Shown: piece by piece, positions 23,201 to 33,590 of the stretch
Position numbering within the stretch: position 1 is the stretch's first letter
Layout of the letters: the number at the start of each line of letters is the position of its first letter
Notes under the pieces: generated by a model
Told to the model about the DNA's origin: nothing
The model's input: only the letters and a program-made list of their open reading frames with translations
Database searches by the model: none
Position numbers and translations under genes: made by a program
From: Vicia villosa
Lineage: Eukaryota > Streptophyta > Magnoliopsida > Fabales > Fabaceae
Direction: 5' to 3'
Assembly: GCF_029867415.1 (NCBI RefSeq)
Contig: NW_026705492.1
Coordinates: 434,001 to 498,000, forward strand
DNA length: 64,000 nt

Positions 23201-24640
23201 TTTTTGGAAGCTAACCCTTTCCAGGGAATTTCGTTAAAATGAAGGAATGAATTTTGGAAGCTAACCCTTTCCAGGGAATTTGATGATTGCAGAATGATTA
23301 ACTATTTGAGACTTCTTGTTTAAAGCCCAAGATTAAGGCTGACACTGACTGAGGATAGACAGATATGGATCCTAGACTTTGCTAAGGAAAATTATGTTGA
23401 AGATTGGAAGGTAAAGGTGACAGAGACTGTCCATGTCTCTCATTCCAAAGGGTGAACTCAATGTGAGATTGAGACATTCTTAGCTTGTTTAAAGTTTGGT
23501 TTTTAAGAATAGAAGAAACTCACCAGGGTAGGCTAAAAGGTGACTAAAGACCCGTTCCTATGTTTATAAGAAACCTGATGGGTCCTTGTATACAAGCTCA
23601 AGAGGAAGCTGGGAATGCTTTTAAGAAGCCTGTGGGTCCTTGTACAAAGCCCAAGAGGAGGCTAATCGAGGGTCATCGAGGGTCCTTGTTATAGCACAAG
23701 AGAAAGCTATGTGGTTTTGAACTTATTTTGGCTCTAAGCAGATGGGTAAGAGGTTTCACCGGGAATAATTCCTCTTGGGTGGATGTGTCCTAATTTGGGT
23801 TCTAAGACTTTTTTCAAGATGTTTCACCGGGAATAATTCATCTTGAGGGTTTAAACTAAAGATCTCTAATTAGGAAAGAGCCTTCACCGGGAAGACATTC
23901 TCAATCTTAGGCCATAGTCCTATAATATATATAGTTTAACTGTCCTAAGGTTGTACTCAGACGTAGTTCTAAACAAAATTTATACAGTTTATATTTGACA
24001 GTAATTTAAATGAAAGCTTATAAATTGAAAGCTATAAAGCCTAACCTGGATAGAGTGGAGGCCTTTGAAGATGTATGTACAAAGCCTTACTAGTAACTTT
24101 TATTGATAAAGTAGAATATTTATTATAAACAGTTAAAGGTTTTTGAAAACAGAAGAAGTGAAGATGGACATAGGTTACATAGGTATCTGAAGAGTTTCAC
24201 CGGGAATAATGCCCTTCAAATACCAGAAGAATATTTTGAAAACATAAAGAAGATTTTGTAAATGCAGTTTTTTTGAATTTTTGACAAAAAGTCAACTTAA
24301 TTAGAGCAAAGACAAAGTCTATACCTGATTAAGACCTAAATGATTAGGGTTTTATCACAAAGATATTTACAAGAGATTAGGTTTTGAAAATCAAGTGAAA
24401 ATTATATTTTTTTAAACATTAAAACATATTTAAAACATATGATTTTAAACCTAATTAAAATATATCAAAATAATATATTTTTTGTGATTTTTTTATATAT
24501 TCTCAAAATAGACATATTAAATGAGAAGTGTGTGAAAAATCAAAGGAAAATGATTTAATTTGATAGATGAATTAATTAGTTAAAGTTGTGAAGAAGTTGA
24601 AATGGATAAGTGATAAAAAAATAAGGTTTTGTCTCCTAAA

Positions 24641-24710
24641 GGGCTTGAACTCACGCCCTCTAAGTCACTACCCAAAACTCTTACCATCTGGACCACGCGC
24701 GCAGCTTGTT
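24641..24710 (-). other. tRNA-like module 2 of LTR C
   Basis: On the minus strand TGGTCCAGATGG (plus 24684-24695) serves as A-box and GAGTTCAAGCCC (plus 24641-24652) as B-box, followed by a T-run. It is the counterpart of LTR A module 2. Confidence 0.5.
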
Positions 24711-24784
24711 AGACAAACACCTTCAGTTTACTTTATTTGAAAACAAGTGCATAAATGAACTAAAAATAAAACAAGCAAAACAAA

Positions 24785-24880
24785 AGGTCTGAGGGGGGGG
24801 GGGGTTCGAACCCCAGACCTTGGGCAAGAGAGAGTGAGGAGCGCATGTAACCAAGTGAGCTGAACGATTTAGTCGTTCAA
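24785..24880 (-). other. tRNA-like module 1 of LTR C
   Basis: On the minus strand AGCTCACTTGG (plus 24851-24861) is followed by the palindromic B-box GGTTCGAACC (plus 24803-24812). A run of twelve G precedes the B-box on the plus strand. It is the counterpart of LTR A module 1; 'ggtctggggttcga' is shared. Confidence 0.55.
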
Positions 24881-25664
24881 AACACGCTTCCATATGATTA
24901 TATTTTAAACTTGCCTCTGAAATTCAAAAAAACGCGCGCAAAGCATCTTCATCTTCAACCTCACGATTTCAATTTCTGGGAATCCTATATCCCTCAATTC
25001 TCAACCAAATCCAAAGATGTAAAGATGGATTTCGCTTGTTTTTGGACCAGGATCATGATGGTATCCTTTAATTTCATTTATTCTAAGTGTAACTTAAAAT
25101 TCGCAAGCATGAACACTAAGAACCCTAAAACTGGAATTTAAAATGAAATGATGTATATGTATGATATGATGCAATTGATTGAGGGTTAATGATCCCTATA
25201 GGTGCAGAAACCAACTGGTAACTTCATTTTTAATTTATCATGCGTGAACTATGAAGTTTGAAGTTCATGAAGCTTACCTTAAAAATGGAGTTTGAGCTCT
25301 TATCAAAGTGTGCTAAAGAGTTGTTGCAATGATCCAAATAGCTTCAGTGATCCCTCAGGAAGGTGTTGAGATGCTTAGCTTGAGTTGAGACTCCCCAGAA
25401 CCTTTTGCTCGACCCCAACTAATGTAGCTCCAAGTGAGAGGTGAAGATGATGATTCTCCACGTACGGAAGTGTTCCATATGTTTGCATCACCTCTAAATA
25501 CCTCCCTTGATGTGTTTGAATACTTACTTTCAAAGGAAGAGCTTTGGTTTGAAGAATCCGAGTCTTATTGCCAAAGAACCTTTGAAAAACCTAAGTATGA
25601 GAAGAGAAGAGAGAAAGCAAGACTTCTGTTGCTTTGCTGTGGTTTGATACTGAAGTATGCACTT

Positions 25665-25673
25665 GTATTTATA
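25665..25673 (-). promoter_or_regulatory. TATA box of LTR C
   Basis: TATAAATAC on the minus strand, just left of the copia insertion point and equivalent to the box of LTR A. Confidence 0.5.
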
Positions 25674-25721
25674 GGCAAAAGGCTCAGAGCAATTGGAGAT
25701 AGTAAGCTTGCTTAATGAGGT

Positions 25722-26934
25722 TGTTAGAACAAGATTTGTTCTGATCAATATTCTTAGTTTTGATGATAACAAGGATATGAATTTTATGTGAGATAATGTG
25801 GTACTCTAATATATTGCAATTTCCCTTTCAGGAAATATATAAAGAGTATGCACAAATCAGCGCTCAGAAGCTTTGTCTCAGAAGGTTCAGCATGCAACAT
25901 CAGAACATGGTCTGGCAAGACATCAGAAGATGGTCAAGGCAGAATCAGAACATGGGTCTATGGAAGCATCAGAAGAACTTGAGATCAGAAGCAGAAGCAC
26001 TGAAGTTCTCATGGTATCACGCTCAGAAGCACTTCAAGGTCAGAAGACAAGAAGATGCTATGCACCAAGCTGTTTGACTCTGATGATATTCAAATATTTT
26101 ATTCACAAACATCAGATCAGAAGAAAGTACAAGTGGCAGGCTACGCTGACTGACAAAAGGAACGTTGGAAGCTATTAAAGGCAACGTCAGTAGACACAGT
26201 GTGAACAAGGCTCGAGGTAGTTGACAAAAGCGTGAAACATTAAATGCAAAGCTGTACGGAATACGCAAAGCATTAAATGCGCTCAACGGTCATCTTCTCA
26301 AACGCCTATAAATATGAAGTTCTGATGAGAAGCAAGGTTACCAATTCTGAACGAAATTATTCTGAAAGACTTGCTGAAACGCTGTTCAAATTCAAAGCTC
26401 AGAAACTTCATCTTCATCAAAGCTCACTACATTGCTGTTGTAATATATTAGTGAGATTAAGCTTAAACGTTAGGAGAAATATCACTGTTGTGATTATAGC
26501 TTTTTAGAAGCATTGTAAAACTCTTATTTGATTACATTAATTTGTAAGTAACTAGAGTGATCAAGTGTTGATCAGGATACTCTAGGAAGTCTTAGCTTGT
26601 GTCTAAGCAGTTGTAATTAGAGTGATCACGTGGTGGTCAGGATACTCTAAGAAAGTCTTAGCTTGTGTCTAAGCATTTGTTCCTGGAGTGATCAGGTTGT
26701 GATCAGGATACTCTAGAAGACTTAGTCGCGGACTAAGTGGAAAACCATTGTAATCTGTTACGATTAGTGGATTAAATCCTCAGGTGAGGTAAATCACTCT
26801 GCGGGGGTGGACTGGAGTAGTTTAGTTAACAACGAACCAGGATAAAAATAACTGTGCAATTTATTTTTATCGTTCAAGTTTTTAAGACTACACTTATTCA
26901 AACCCCCCCTTTCTAAGTGTTTTTCTATCCTTCA
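25722..26934 (+). mobile_element. SIRE-type copia LTR 1
   Basis: TGTTAGAACAAG... to ...CTATCCTTCA, 1,213 bp. It is followed by 'at' and the TGGTATCAGAGC primer-binding site. A second copy at 34957-36169 has the same length and differs at about four bases in my reading (near 25792, 26473, 26607 and 26799). The R/U5 part contains three imperfect repeats of 'gtgatcaggatactctag' near 26550-26715. It is inserted in LTR C; the left flank is GAGGT. Open frames inside (26023-26286 and others) recur identically in LTR 2 and are LTR sequence. Confidence 0.93.
26307..26314 (+). promoter_or_regulatory. TATA box of copia LTR 1
   Basis: TATAAATA preceded by 'acgcc', about 585 bases into the LTR. The same box lies at 35542-35549 in LTR 2. 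Confidence 0.65.
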
Positions 26935-26936
26935 AT

Positions 26937-26948
26937 TGGTATCAGAGC
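26937..26948 (+). promoter_or_regulatory. Primer-binding site of copia unit 1
   Basis: TGGTATCAGAGC directly after the LTR is the standard initiator tRNA-Met complement used by plant Ty1/copia elements. It recurs at 36172-36183. Confidence 0.85.
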
Positions 26949-27020
26949 GCCGGTTCTAAGGTGCAAGCACTTAACCGTGTTTAGAAAAGATTCAGGAAGA
27001 GAAAAACGCTTCAGTAAAAG

Positions 27021-28943
27021 ATGGCTGGTGAAGTTCCAACAAATCCAGCTGCATCTACATCTGGCTCTGCTGAGCAATACAACGGTAATAATGGTTATAC
27101 TAGACCACCAGTATTTGATGGTGAAAACTTTGAATACTGGAAAGATAAATTGGAAAGTTACTTTCTTGGTCTGGATGCTGATCTATGGGATCTTCTGTTG
27201 GATGGTTACAAACATCCTGTTAAAGCTACTGGTGTAAGGCTCACAAGAAGCGAAATGACTGATGATCAAAAGAAAGAATTCAAAAATAATCACAAATGCA
27301 GGACTGTTTTGCTGAATGCTATCTCTCATGCTGAGTATGAGAAGATATCTAACAGGGAAACGACCCATGACATATATGAGTCATTGAAAATGACCCATGA
27401 GGGAAATGCTCAAGTCAAGGAGACTAAAGCTCTTGCTCTAATCCAGAAATATGAAGCCTTCAAGATGGAGGATGATGAAGACATTGAGAAGATGTTTTCA
27501 AGATTTCAAACTCTGACTGCTGGATTAAGAGTTCTCGACAAAGGCTACACCAAGGCTGATCATGTAAAGAAGATCATCAGAAGTTTGCCCAGAAGATGGG
27601 GCCCAATGGTGACTGCATTCAAGATTGCGAAGAATCTGAATGAAGTTTCTTTGGAAGAGCTGATCAGTGCCCTGAGGAGTCATGAGATTGAACTTGACGC
27701 CAATGAACCTCAGAAGAAAGGTAAGTCTATTGCTTTAAAGTCTAATGTTAAAAAATGCACTAACGCTTTTCAGACTAGAGAAGAAGATCCTGAAGAATCA
27801 GAATCTGAAGAAGATGAACTGTCCATGATCTCCAGAAGGGTAAACCAACTCTGGAAGAGCAAGCAAAGGAAGTTCAGAGGCTTCAAAAGTTCAAAGAAAT
27901 TTGAACGAGGAGAATCTTCTGGTGACAGAAGATCTGACAAGAAGAAGGCTGTCTGCTATGAGTGCAATGAGCCTGGACATTACAAGAATGGGTGTCCGAA
28001 ACTTCAGAAGGAGAATCCCAAGAAGAAGTTTCATAAGAAGAAAGGTCTTATGGCAACATGGGATGATTCTGAATCAGAATCAGGATCAGACTCTGAAGGA
28101 GAGCAGGCAAACTTTGCGCTGATGGCGACAGAAGATGATGGATCAGAATCTACATCAGAATCAGATTTTGAAGAGGTATTTTCTGAACTATCTAGAGAAG
28201 AGTTAGTTTCCAGTCTAACAGAGCTTCTTGAATTAAAAGCTAATCTTAGTATCAAATACAAAAAGCTGAAAAAGCAATTTGAATTTGAAACTAAGAAGCT
28301 TGAGTTGGAAAATTCTGAATTAAAAGAAAAAGTTTTAAAATTATCCAATAATGTTGGATCTCCTTCTGATTCAGAAAAATCCACTCCCAGTCTGAATCAT
28401 ATTCTGAAAGAATATGATTTAAGTTTCAGGAAGTTCTTATCTAGAAGTATTGGCAGAAGTCAGCTAGCTTCTATGATATATGCTGTGTCTGGGAACAAGA
28501 GAGTTGGCATTGGTTATGAGGGTGAAATCCCATACAAGCTTGAATCTGTGGATGATATGAAAATATCATACAAGCCTCTGTATAACCAATTTAAATTTGG
28601 CCACTCCCATGATATTAAGCACACATCACATGCACAAAGTTTTCACACAACACACACCAAGAAGCATGTGACACAACCTAAGAAATATCATGGAACTCAG
28701 AATAAGATGTATCATACTGTTCCTCCTGTTAAATATTTTGCTAAACCCAAGTTCAATCAGAACTTGAGGAGAACTAACAAGAAAGGACCCAAGAAATTGT
28801 GGGTACCTAAGGAAAAAATTATTCCTATTGCAGACATCCTTGGCTGCAAAGAAGGAAAAGCACAACATGTCATGGTACCTGGACTCTGGATGCTCGCGAC
28901 ACATGACAGGAAGAAGGTCTATGTTCCAAGACCTGGTGCTTAA
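27021..28943 (+). CDS. gag: SIRE-type copia Gag (unit 1)
   Basis: Gag forms the particle that packages element RNA. ATG 27021 opens a 640-codon frame that starts 'MAGEVPTNPAAS'. Residues about 30-200 are the UBN2-type copia gag domain ('FDGENFEYWKDKLESY', 'SNRETTHDIYESLKMTHEG'). A CX2CX4HX4C zinc knuckle, C-Y-E-C-N-E-P-G-H, lies at about residues 312-325, followed by acidic Ser/Glu-rich sequence and a coiled-coil stretch (residues 390-450). The C-terminal part after about 28866 is read in the frame opposite to the protease and is probably not native. Pol lies in the +1 frame and overlaps the end. The frame is intact, unlike in unit 2. Confidence 0.88.
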   Translation: MAGEVPTNPAASTSGSAEQYNGNNGYTRPPVFDGENFEYWKDKLESYFLGLDADLWDLLLDGYKHPVKATGVRLTRSEMTDDQKKEFKNNHKCRTVLLNAISHAEYEKISNRETTHDIYESLKMTHEGNAQVKETKALALIQKYEAFKMEDDEDIEKMFSRFQTLTAGLRVLDKGYTKADHVKKIIRSLPRRWGPMVTAFKIAKNLNEVSLEELISALRSHEIELDANEPQKKGKSIALKSNVKKCTNAFQTREEDPEESESEEDELSMISRRVNQLWKSKQRKFRGFKSSKKFERGESSGDRRSDKKKAVCYECNEPGHYKNGCPKLQKENPKKKFHKKKGLMATWDDSESESGSDSEGEQANFALMATEDDGSESTSESDFEEVFSELSREELVSSLTELLELKANLSIKYKKLKKQFEFETKKLELENSELKEKVLKLSNNVGSPSDSEKSTPSLNHILKEYDLSFRKFLSRSIGRSQLASMIYAVSGNKRVGIGYEGEIPYKLESVDDMKISYKPLYNQFKFGHSHDIKHTSHAQSFHTTHTKKHVTQPKKYHGTQNKMYHTVPPVKYFAKPKFNQNLRRTNKKGPKKLWVPKEKIIPIADILGCKEGKAQHVMVPGLWMLATHDRKKVYVPRPGA

Positions 28944-30414
28944 ATCTGCTGGAGTAGTGAAATTCGGAGGAGATCAGAAGGGCAAAATTATTGGCTCAGG
29001 AACTATAAAGTCTGGTAACTCTCCTTCTATTTCTAATGTTCTTCTAGTAGATGGATTAGCTCATAACTTATTGTCCATAAGTCAATTAAGTGACAATGGT
29101 TATGACGTAATCTTTAATCAAAAGTCTTGCAAGGCTGTAAGTCAGAAGGATGGCACAATCCTATTTACAGGCAAGAGGAAGAACAACATTTATAAGATTG
29201 ATCTTTCTGATCTTGAGAAGCAGAAGGTGACTTGTCTTATGTCTGTTTCTGAGGAGAAATGGGTCTGGCACAGAAGATTAGGACATGCTAGTTTGAGAAA
29301 GATTTCTCAGATTAACAAACTAAATCTGGTCAGAGGACTCCCAAATCTGAAATACAAATCAGATGCTCTTTGTGAAGCATGTCAGAAGGGCAAGTTCTCC
29401 AGACCTGCATTCAAGTCTAAGAATGTTGTTTCTACCTCAAGGCCGTTAGAACTCTTACACATTGATCTGTTTGGCCCAGTCAAAACAGCATCTGTCAGAG
29501 GGAAGAAATATGGATTAGTCATCGTTGATGATTATAGCCGCTGGACATGGGTAAAGTTCTTGAAACACAAGGATGAGTCTCATTCAGTGTTCTTTGAATT
29601 TTGCACTCAGATTCAATCTGAGAAAGAGTGTAAAATCATAAAGGTCAGAAGTGATCATGGTGGCGAATTTGAGAACAGATTCTTTGAGGAGTTCTTCAAA
29701 GAAAATGGTATTGCCCATGATTTCTCTTGTCCTAGAACTCCACAGCAAAATGGAGTTGTAGAGCGAAAGAATAGGACTCTACAAGAAATGGCCAGAACCA
29801 TGATCAATGAAACCAATATGGCTAAGCATTTCTGGGCAGAAGCAAGAAACACTGCATGTTATATTCAGAATAGAATCTCTATCAGACCTATTCTAAATAA
29901 GACTCCTTATGAATTGTGGAAGAACAGAAAGCCCAACATTTCATATTTCCATCCTTTTGGATGTGTATGTTTTATTCTGAATACTAAAGATCATCTTGGT
30001 AAGTTTGATTCCAAAGCACAAAAATGTTTCCTTCTTGGATACTCTGAACAGTCTAAAGGCTACAGAGTATACAATACTGAAACATTGATTGTAGAAGAAT
30101 CAATCAATATCAGGTTTGATGATAAGCTTGGTCTTGAAAAACCAAAGCAGTTTGAGAATTTTGCAGATTTTGATATTGATATCTCAGAAGTTGAAGAACC
30201 AAGAAGCAAAGCTGCAGAAGCTGGCAGTCTCAGAAGCAATGGATCAGAAGATCAAGCTGCTGCATCTTTAGAGAATCTCAGGATTTCTGAAGAACCAACA
30301 ATCAGAAGATCACCTAGACTTGCTTCAGCTCATTCAGAAGATGTGATCCTTGGGAAGAAAGATGATCCTATCAGAACCAGATCATTTCTTAAGAATGACA
30401 ATCAGAAGCAGTGA
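28867..30414 (+). CDS. pol: SIRE-type copia Pol: protease and integrase only
   Basis: This encodes the enzymes that process Gag and insert element DNA. The first ATG is 28867; the frame is open from about 28828. The protease active site D-S-G has its aspartate at 28882. Next come the H...H...C..C zinc finger ('HRRLGHASL...CEACQKGKF') and the integrase core with D at 29464, D at 29653 and E at 29761 (35 residues apart). After that is the conserved copia C-terminal block 'FDSKAQKCFLLGYSE', ending 'RRSPRLAS...RTRSF'. In complete elements RT follows directly; here a stop comes at 30412-30414 and no RT or RNase H exists before the next ORF. The +1 frame relative to Gag is shared by unit 2. Confidence 0.9.
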   Translation: MSWYLDSGCSRHMTGRRSMFQDLVLKSAGVVKFGGDQKGKIIGSGTIKSGNSPSISNVLLVDGLAHNLLSISQLSDNGYDVIFNQKSCKAVSQKDGTILFTGKRKNNIYKIDLSDLEKQKVTCLMSVSEEKWVWHRRLGHASLRKISQINKLNLVRGLPNLKYKSDALCEACQKGKFSRPAFKSKNVVSTSRPLELLHIDLFGPVKTASVRGKKYGLVIVDDYSRWTWVKFLKHKDESHSVFFEFCTQIQSEKECKIIKVRSDHGGEFENRFFEEFFKENGIAHDFSCPRTPQQNGVVERKNRTLQEMARTMINETNMAKHFWAEARNTACYIQNRISIRPILNKTPYELWKNRKPNISYFHPFGCVCFILNTKDHLGKFDSKAQKCFLLGYSEQSKGYRVYNTETLIVEESINIRFDDKLGLEKPKQFENFADFDIDISEVEEPRSKAAEAGSLRSNGSEDQAAASLENLRISEEPTIRRSPRLASAHSEDVILGKKDDPIRTRSFLKNDNQKQ

Positions 30415-30830
30415 TCAGAATCAGAAGGCGTAAAGTCTATTCATATTCTACAGCTGTCATCCATTATCTGATGGTGAACACGTGTTTGTACGGTTTGTAC
30501 AAAGCGTGCAGTTGAAAAGACGCCGACCTAGGTAACTGTATTAAATCATTTCGTTTACCACGTTCTCTCACCTAACGTCTCTTATCAATAAATGAAAATT
30601 GATTTCTCTTGATTCTGTAACTGTTCATTTTCTAATCTTATTGCATTTTTTTAAAAAAAAAAAAAAAAAAATCCGTCTCTATATATTCTTTTCAAATCAT
30701 CTCATATATCTTTTTCGCTCCGAGTCTCTCTTTCTTCTTGCATACTTTGTTTTGAAATCTTCTTAGTCGCTTCTAAAACCCTAACCGAAAACCCAGAATT
30801 TTGTTCTTCCTAGCTGTTCATTCTGTTTCA
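30415..30830 (+). promoter_or_regulatory. Leader/promoter-like stretch between Pol and ORF2
   Basis: About 415 bases replace the expected RT start. The order is: A/T-rich sequence, an A-run of 19 (30653-30671), TATATAT (30680-30686), CT-rich leader, a telobox AAACCCTAA (30776-30784), then ATG 30831. The arrangement resembles a plant gene's core promoter and 5' UTR. The second unit keeps it (43486-43900) with only small changes. Confidence 0.5.
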
Positions 30831-33590
30831 ATGGCTGCTTCTTCATCCCAAAATGTTGGTTCATCTACTCTTCTCCATATTCAAGATGAAGTTAATCAGG
30901 AACTCACTCCAGTTGTTGCGTGCTCCATTCCTAAGGATAAATTAGAAGTTCTATGTGAACTCATGGTTGATTTTGATAACATTGAAGAAAACGAATTTCA
31001 TCTCAAAGAAGATATAATTTTTCAAGGATGGACTTCGTTGTTTGCTGAGTTCTGTGGACCAGTCTACCCAGATCTTGTCAAGGAATTCTGGGTACATGCA
31101 GTTGTCGCCCCTAAGTCAATCTTGTCCTTCGTCCATGGAAAGTTTGTGGTAGTGACTGAGAACATCCTAAGGATGATGTTTGATCTGAGAAACGCTGAAG
31201 GAGCTTTTGAAATCGATAAAAGGGTAAATTGGGAAGATGTTTTGTCTACTCTCTACCCAGACATAAATGAAACGAAGAATGTCAAGGACTTGAGAGATCT
31301 CTACAAAATCTGGACCAAGATTCTTCTTGGGTGTTTCTATCACAAGAAAGGGACACATGCTTCTGACTTCATCAACAATGAGCAAAAATACATTCTGTAC
31401 TGCATTGCCACTAAGAAGAAGGTTGATGCTATCTACATTATCTTCAACCATATGTGGAAGGCTGTGAAGGAGTCTAGAAATGCCTTCAGAGAAAAAAGCT
31501 GTACCATCATTCCGTTTGGTAGAATTATCTCAAATCTTCTGGTTCATTCCAAGATTGTTGAGAACCTGGAATCTGAAGGTATTATCAAAGACCTTGCTGT
31601 CACAACTGGGGCCTGTCTGAATGCCTTCACTTTAAAGAAGATGAAAGTGATTAAGGCTATCATTAAGATTCCCCAACCTCTTGCTGGAACAAGAATCAGA
31701 AGAGAACCAGTTCTAGCTGAATTTGAAACCTTCTTCAGTAGTGAGGTACCAGAAGTCAGAACTAGGTATCTGAAGTCACAAAAAGAGGATAAAAGTCTTA
31801 AAGATCAAGAGAAAGTGCTCCAATTATAGTAAATCTCAAGAAGGAAGAAAGGACCAAAAGAAAATTTGATCATCCTACTGCTACCACTGCGAAAGAAGTG
31901 GTCCCAGAAGAAGTCATTGCAAAGGTTGTTAAGGCTGTTTCTGTTGATTTTGAGAAGAATAAGAAGGAAGCTGAGAAAAAGAAGAAGAAGTCAAATAACA
32001 ATGCTGAGATTGTTGAAGTTGTTGAGAAGAAGAAAACCAGAAAAGGAAGTTGATTCTTCAAGAATTTGATGAAGAAAATGTTGTTCAAGAGGCTGTGAAT
32101 CAACAGGAAGTTCTGGCGAGCGTCAGAAGGAAAGAGATCTCTAGTGGAAAAACAAAAATTGTTGAAGAGCCGAAGAGTAAGAAGCAGAAGAAGACTGAGG
32201 CTGTGGTCAAAGCCCTTCAGAAAGCATCCAAAGGTATATGTATTTCTGAACCTGGTTCTACTCCTGCTGGTAATTCAGAAGTTGCACCAATAGCGGTTGC
32301 CCCTATCCCTGAACCAGAAAAATACACATCAGAATCACCTATAACTGTCCATGTTCTTACACCTCCATCTTCTCCTGTAACCATTCCTTCTCCTCCACCC
32401 ACCATCAATCCTGTTCTGGATATACCACCCCTTCAAACTCTCTTTCCACCTCAGACAAATATCTCCATCTCTCAACCTCCTCCCCATGCCACCTTTGAAC
32501 CTATTCCTTCTACCTCTCTAAATAACCATAGTGACTCTATTCTTCCAACCTCTGCATCACATGAACAACTGCTCCGTGATTGCAACTACACTCCCAAGCC
32601 TCGTCCTGAAGATGAAGTGGTAGTGTTAGATTCTGATACTGAAGCAGAATCTTCTTATAGGTTGAATAGAGAACCTCAACCGTACTTCATCCCCAACCCT
32701 GCCTTTTCAAAAACCCAATTAAAATCCCACCCCATCTACCCTATTGGTGAAATTTTTGAAAAAGTAAAGAGGAATCTCAGAAGTATCTTTGATACTCTCA
32801 GAATTGCTGAAAGTTCTGGCTTGAATGATGTTGCTATGCGGAACTTCTGGAGGATTTTACGCAGAGAATCGGATGCTCTATTCATAGAACTTCAGGAAGC
32901 CTGTGTAGAAGCTGCTCCACGGCCTCGTGGAATTCTGAGAAGCTATGAAGACTTCTGGTTTGCCCGTCTCAGAGGAAGACATACCTTGGAAGAGAAGCCC
33001 TTTGTGGATGAATTGGAAGTAGCAAGACTTGCTGCTGCAATGGAAGCTAACCCTTGCAGGGATATTGTTATCTGGATTCCTGATTATCCTGTTCTTCTTG
33101 GAGATTTCAAGACCCTCTTTGACTTTCTGAGGGAAAACCCTTCTGAGAAAGACCCAAGCTTGGTCATTCCAGAAGTTGTTGATCCACCAGAAGTTGAAGG
33201 TCCTTCTGCTCCCAGGAATCTAGATGCCATTCTTCAGGCACTTGAGAATGGAGATTCGGAAATTCCTGCTGCAGATTATGGAGATGCTTCTATGCAAGAA
33301 GCAGATGTTGAAGATCATGTTGCTGAATCAGTTCCTGTTGAGGAAATCCCTGCAAATGATCTATCTATGGAAGCTACAGATCACAATGCTATTCCTGTGG
33401 TTAGAAGCGGTGAAGCTTCTTCTGATGAATCTTCTCGTCTTGCAAGGACTCTGGAAGATATTCAGAAGAAACAGGATGAGAAAGCTCAGTCAATGCTGAG
33501 TTTAGAGCTTTCATGGAGAGGCAAGATGGATACAACAATGGGGTTCAAGAGATGCTGGCCAAGATCTTGTCAAGGCTAGGGTCGTCTTAG
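30831..33590 (+). pseudogene. Copia unit 1 ORF2 (position of the env-like gene), frameshifted
   Basis: The product is unknown. It sits where SIRE elements carry their env-like ORF, but I see no convincing signal peptide or transmembrane segments, so function is not assigned. ATG 30831 opens 'MAASSSQNVGS'. Residues about 40-300 are globular ('LVKEFWVHAVVAPKSILSF', 'LRDLYKIWTKILLGCF') and resemble the 'putative plant transposon protein' type. The frame then shifts near 31815 and again near 32045, through lysine-rich sequence. It continues 32050-33579 with a proline-rich linker and a second globular part ('RGILRSYEDFWFARLRGRH'). A last shift near 33500 would move the end to a TAG near 33590. Originally it was about 900 codons. 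Confidence 0.6.

Larger units (their letters stand above)
21833..25721 (-). mobile_element. LTR C, fragment 1 (minus-strand relative of LTR A)
   Basis: Read on the minus strand this follows LTR A from about position 4437 to about 8145. Matching blocks include 'ctcaaggttgaagct' (21845), the 'ccaaggttgtggct' hairpin array (22240-22810), the '(cc)gggaataat' motifs, both tRNA-like modules, and the TATA region. The final 530 bp of the LTR (equivalent to 8145-8675) are missing at the left, replaced by LTR B. At the right it is broken at 25721 by the copia LTR. The open frame 25434-25715 is an LTR feature: its inverse partner in LTR A (4437-4718) reads alike on the opposite strand. Confidence 0.8.

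Noticed and set aside
26023..26286. Conserved 87-codon minus-strand frame, identical at 35258-35521
   Set aside because: It is antisense within two nearly identical copia LTRs; identity reflects LTR youth, not coding constraint.
31866..32069. Small Leu/Lys/Arg-rich frame between the two main parts of ORF2
   Set aside because: It is an out-of-frame reading of the lysine-rich linker of ORF2.
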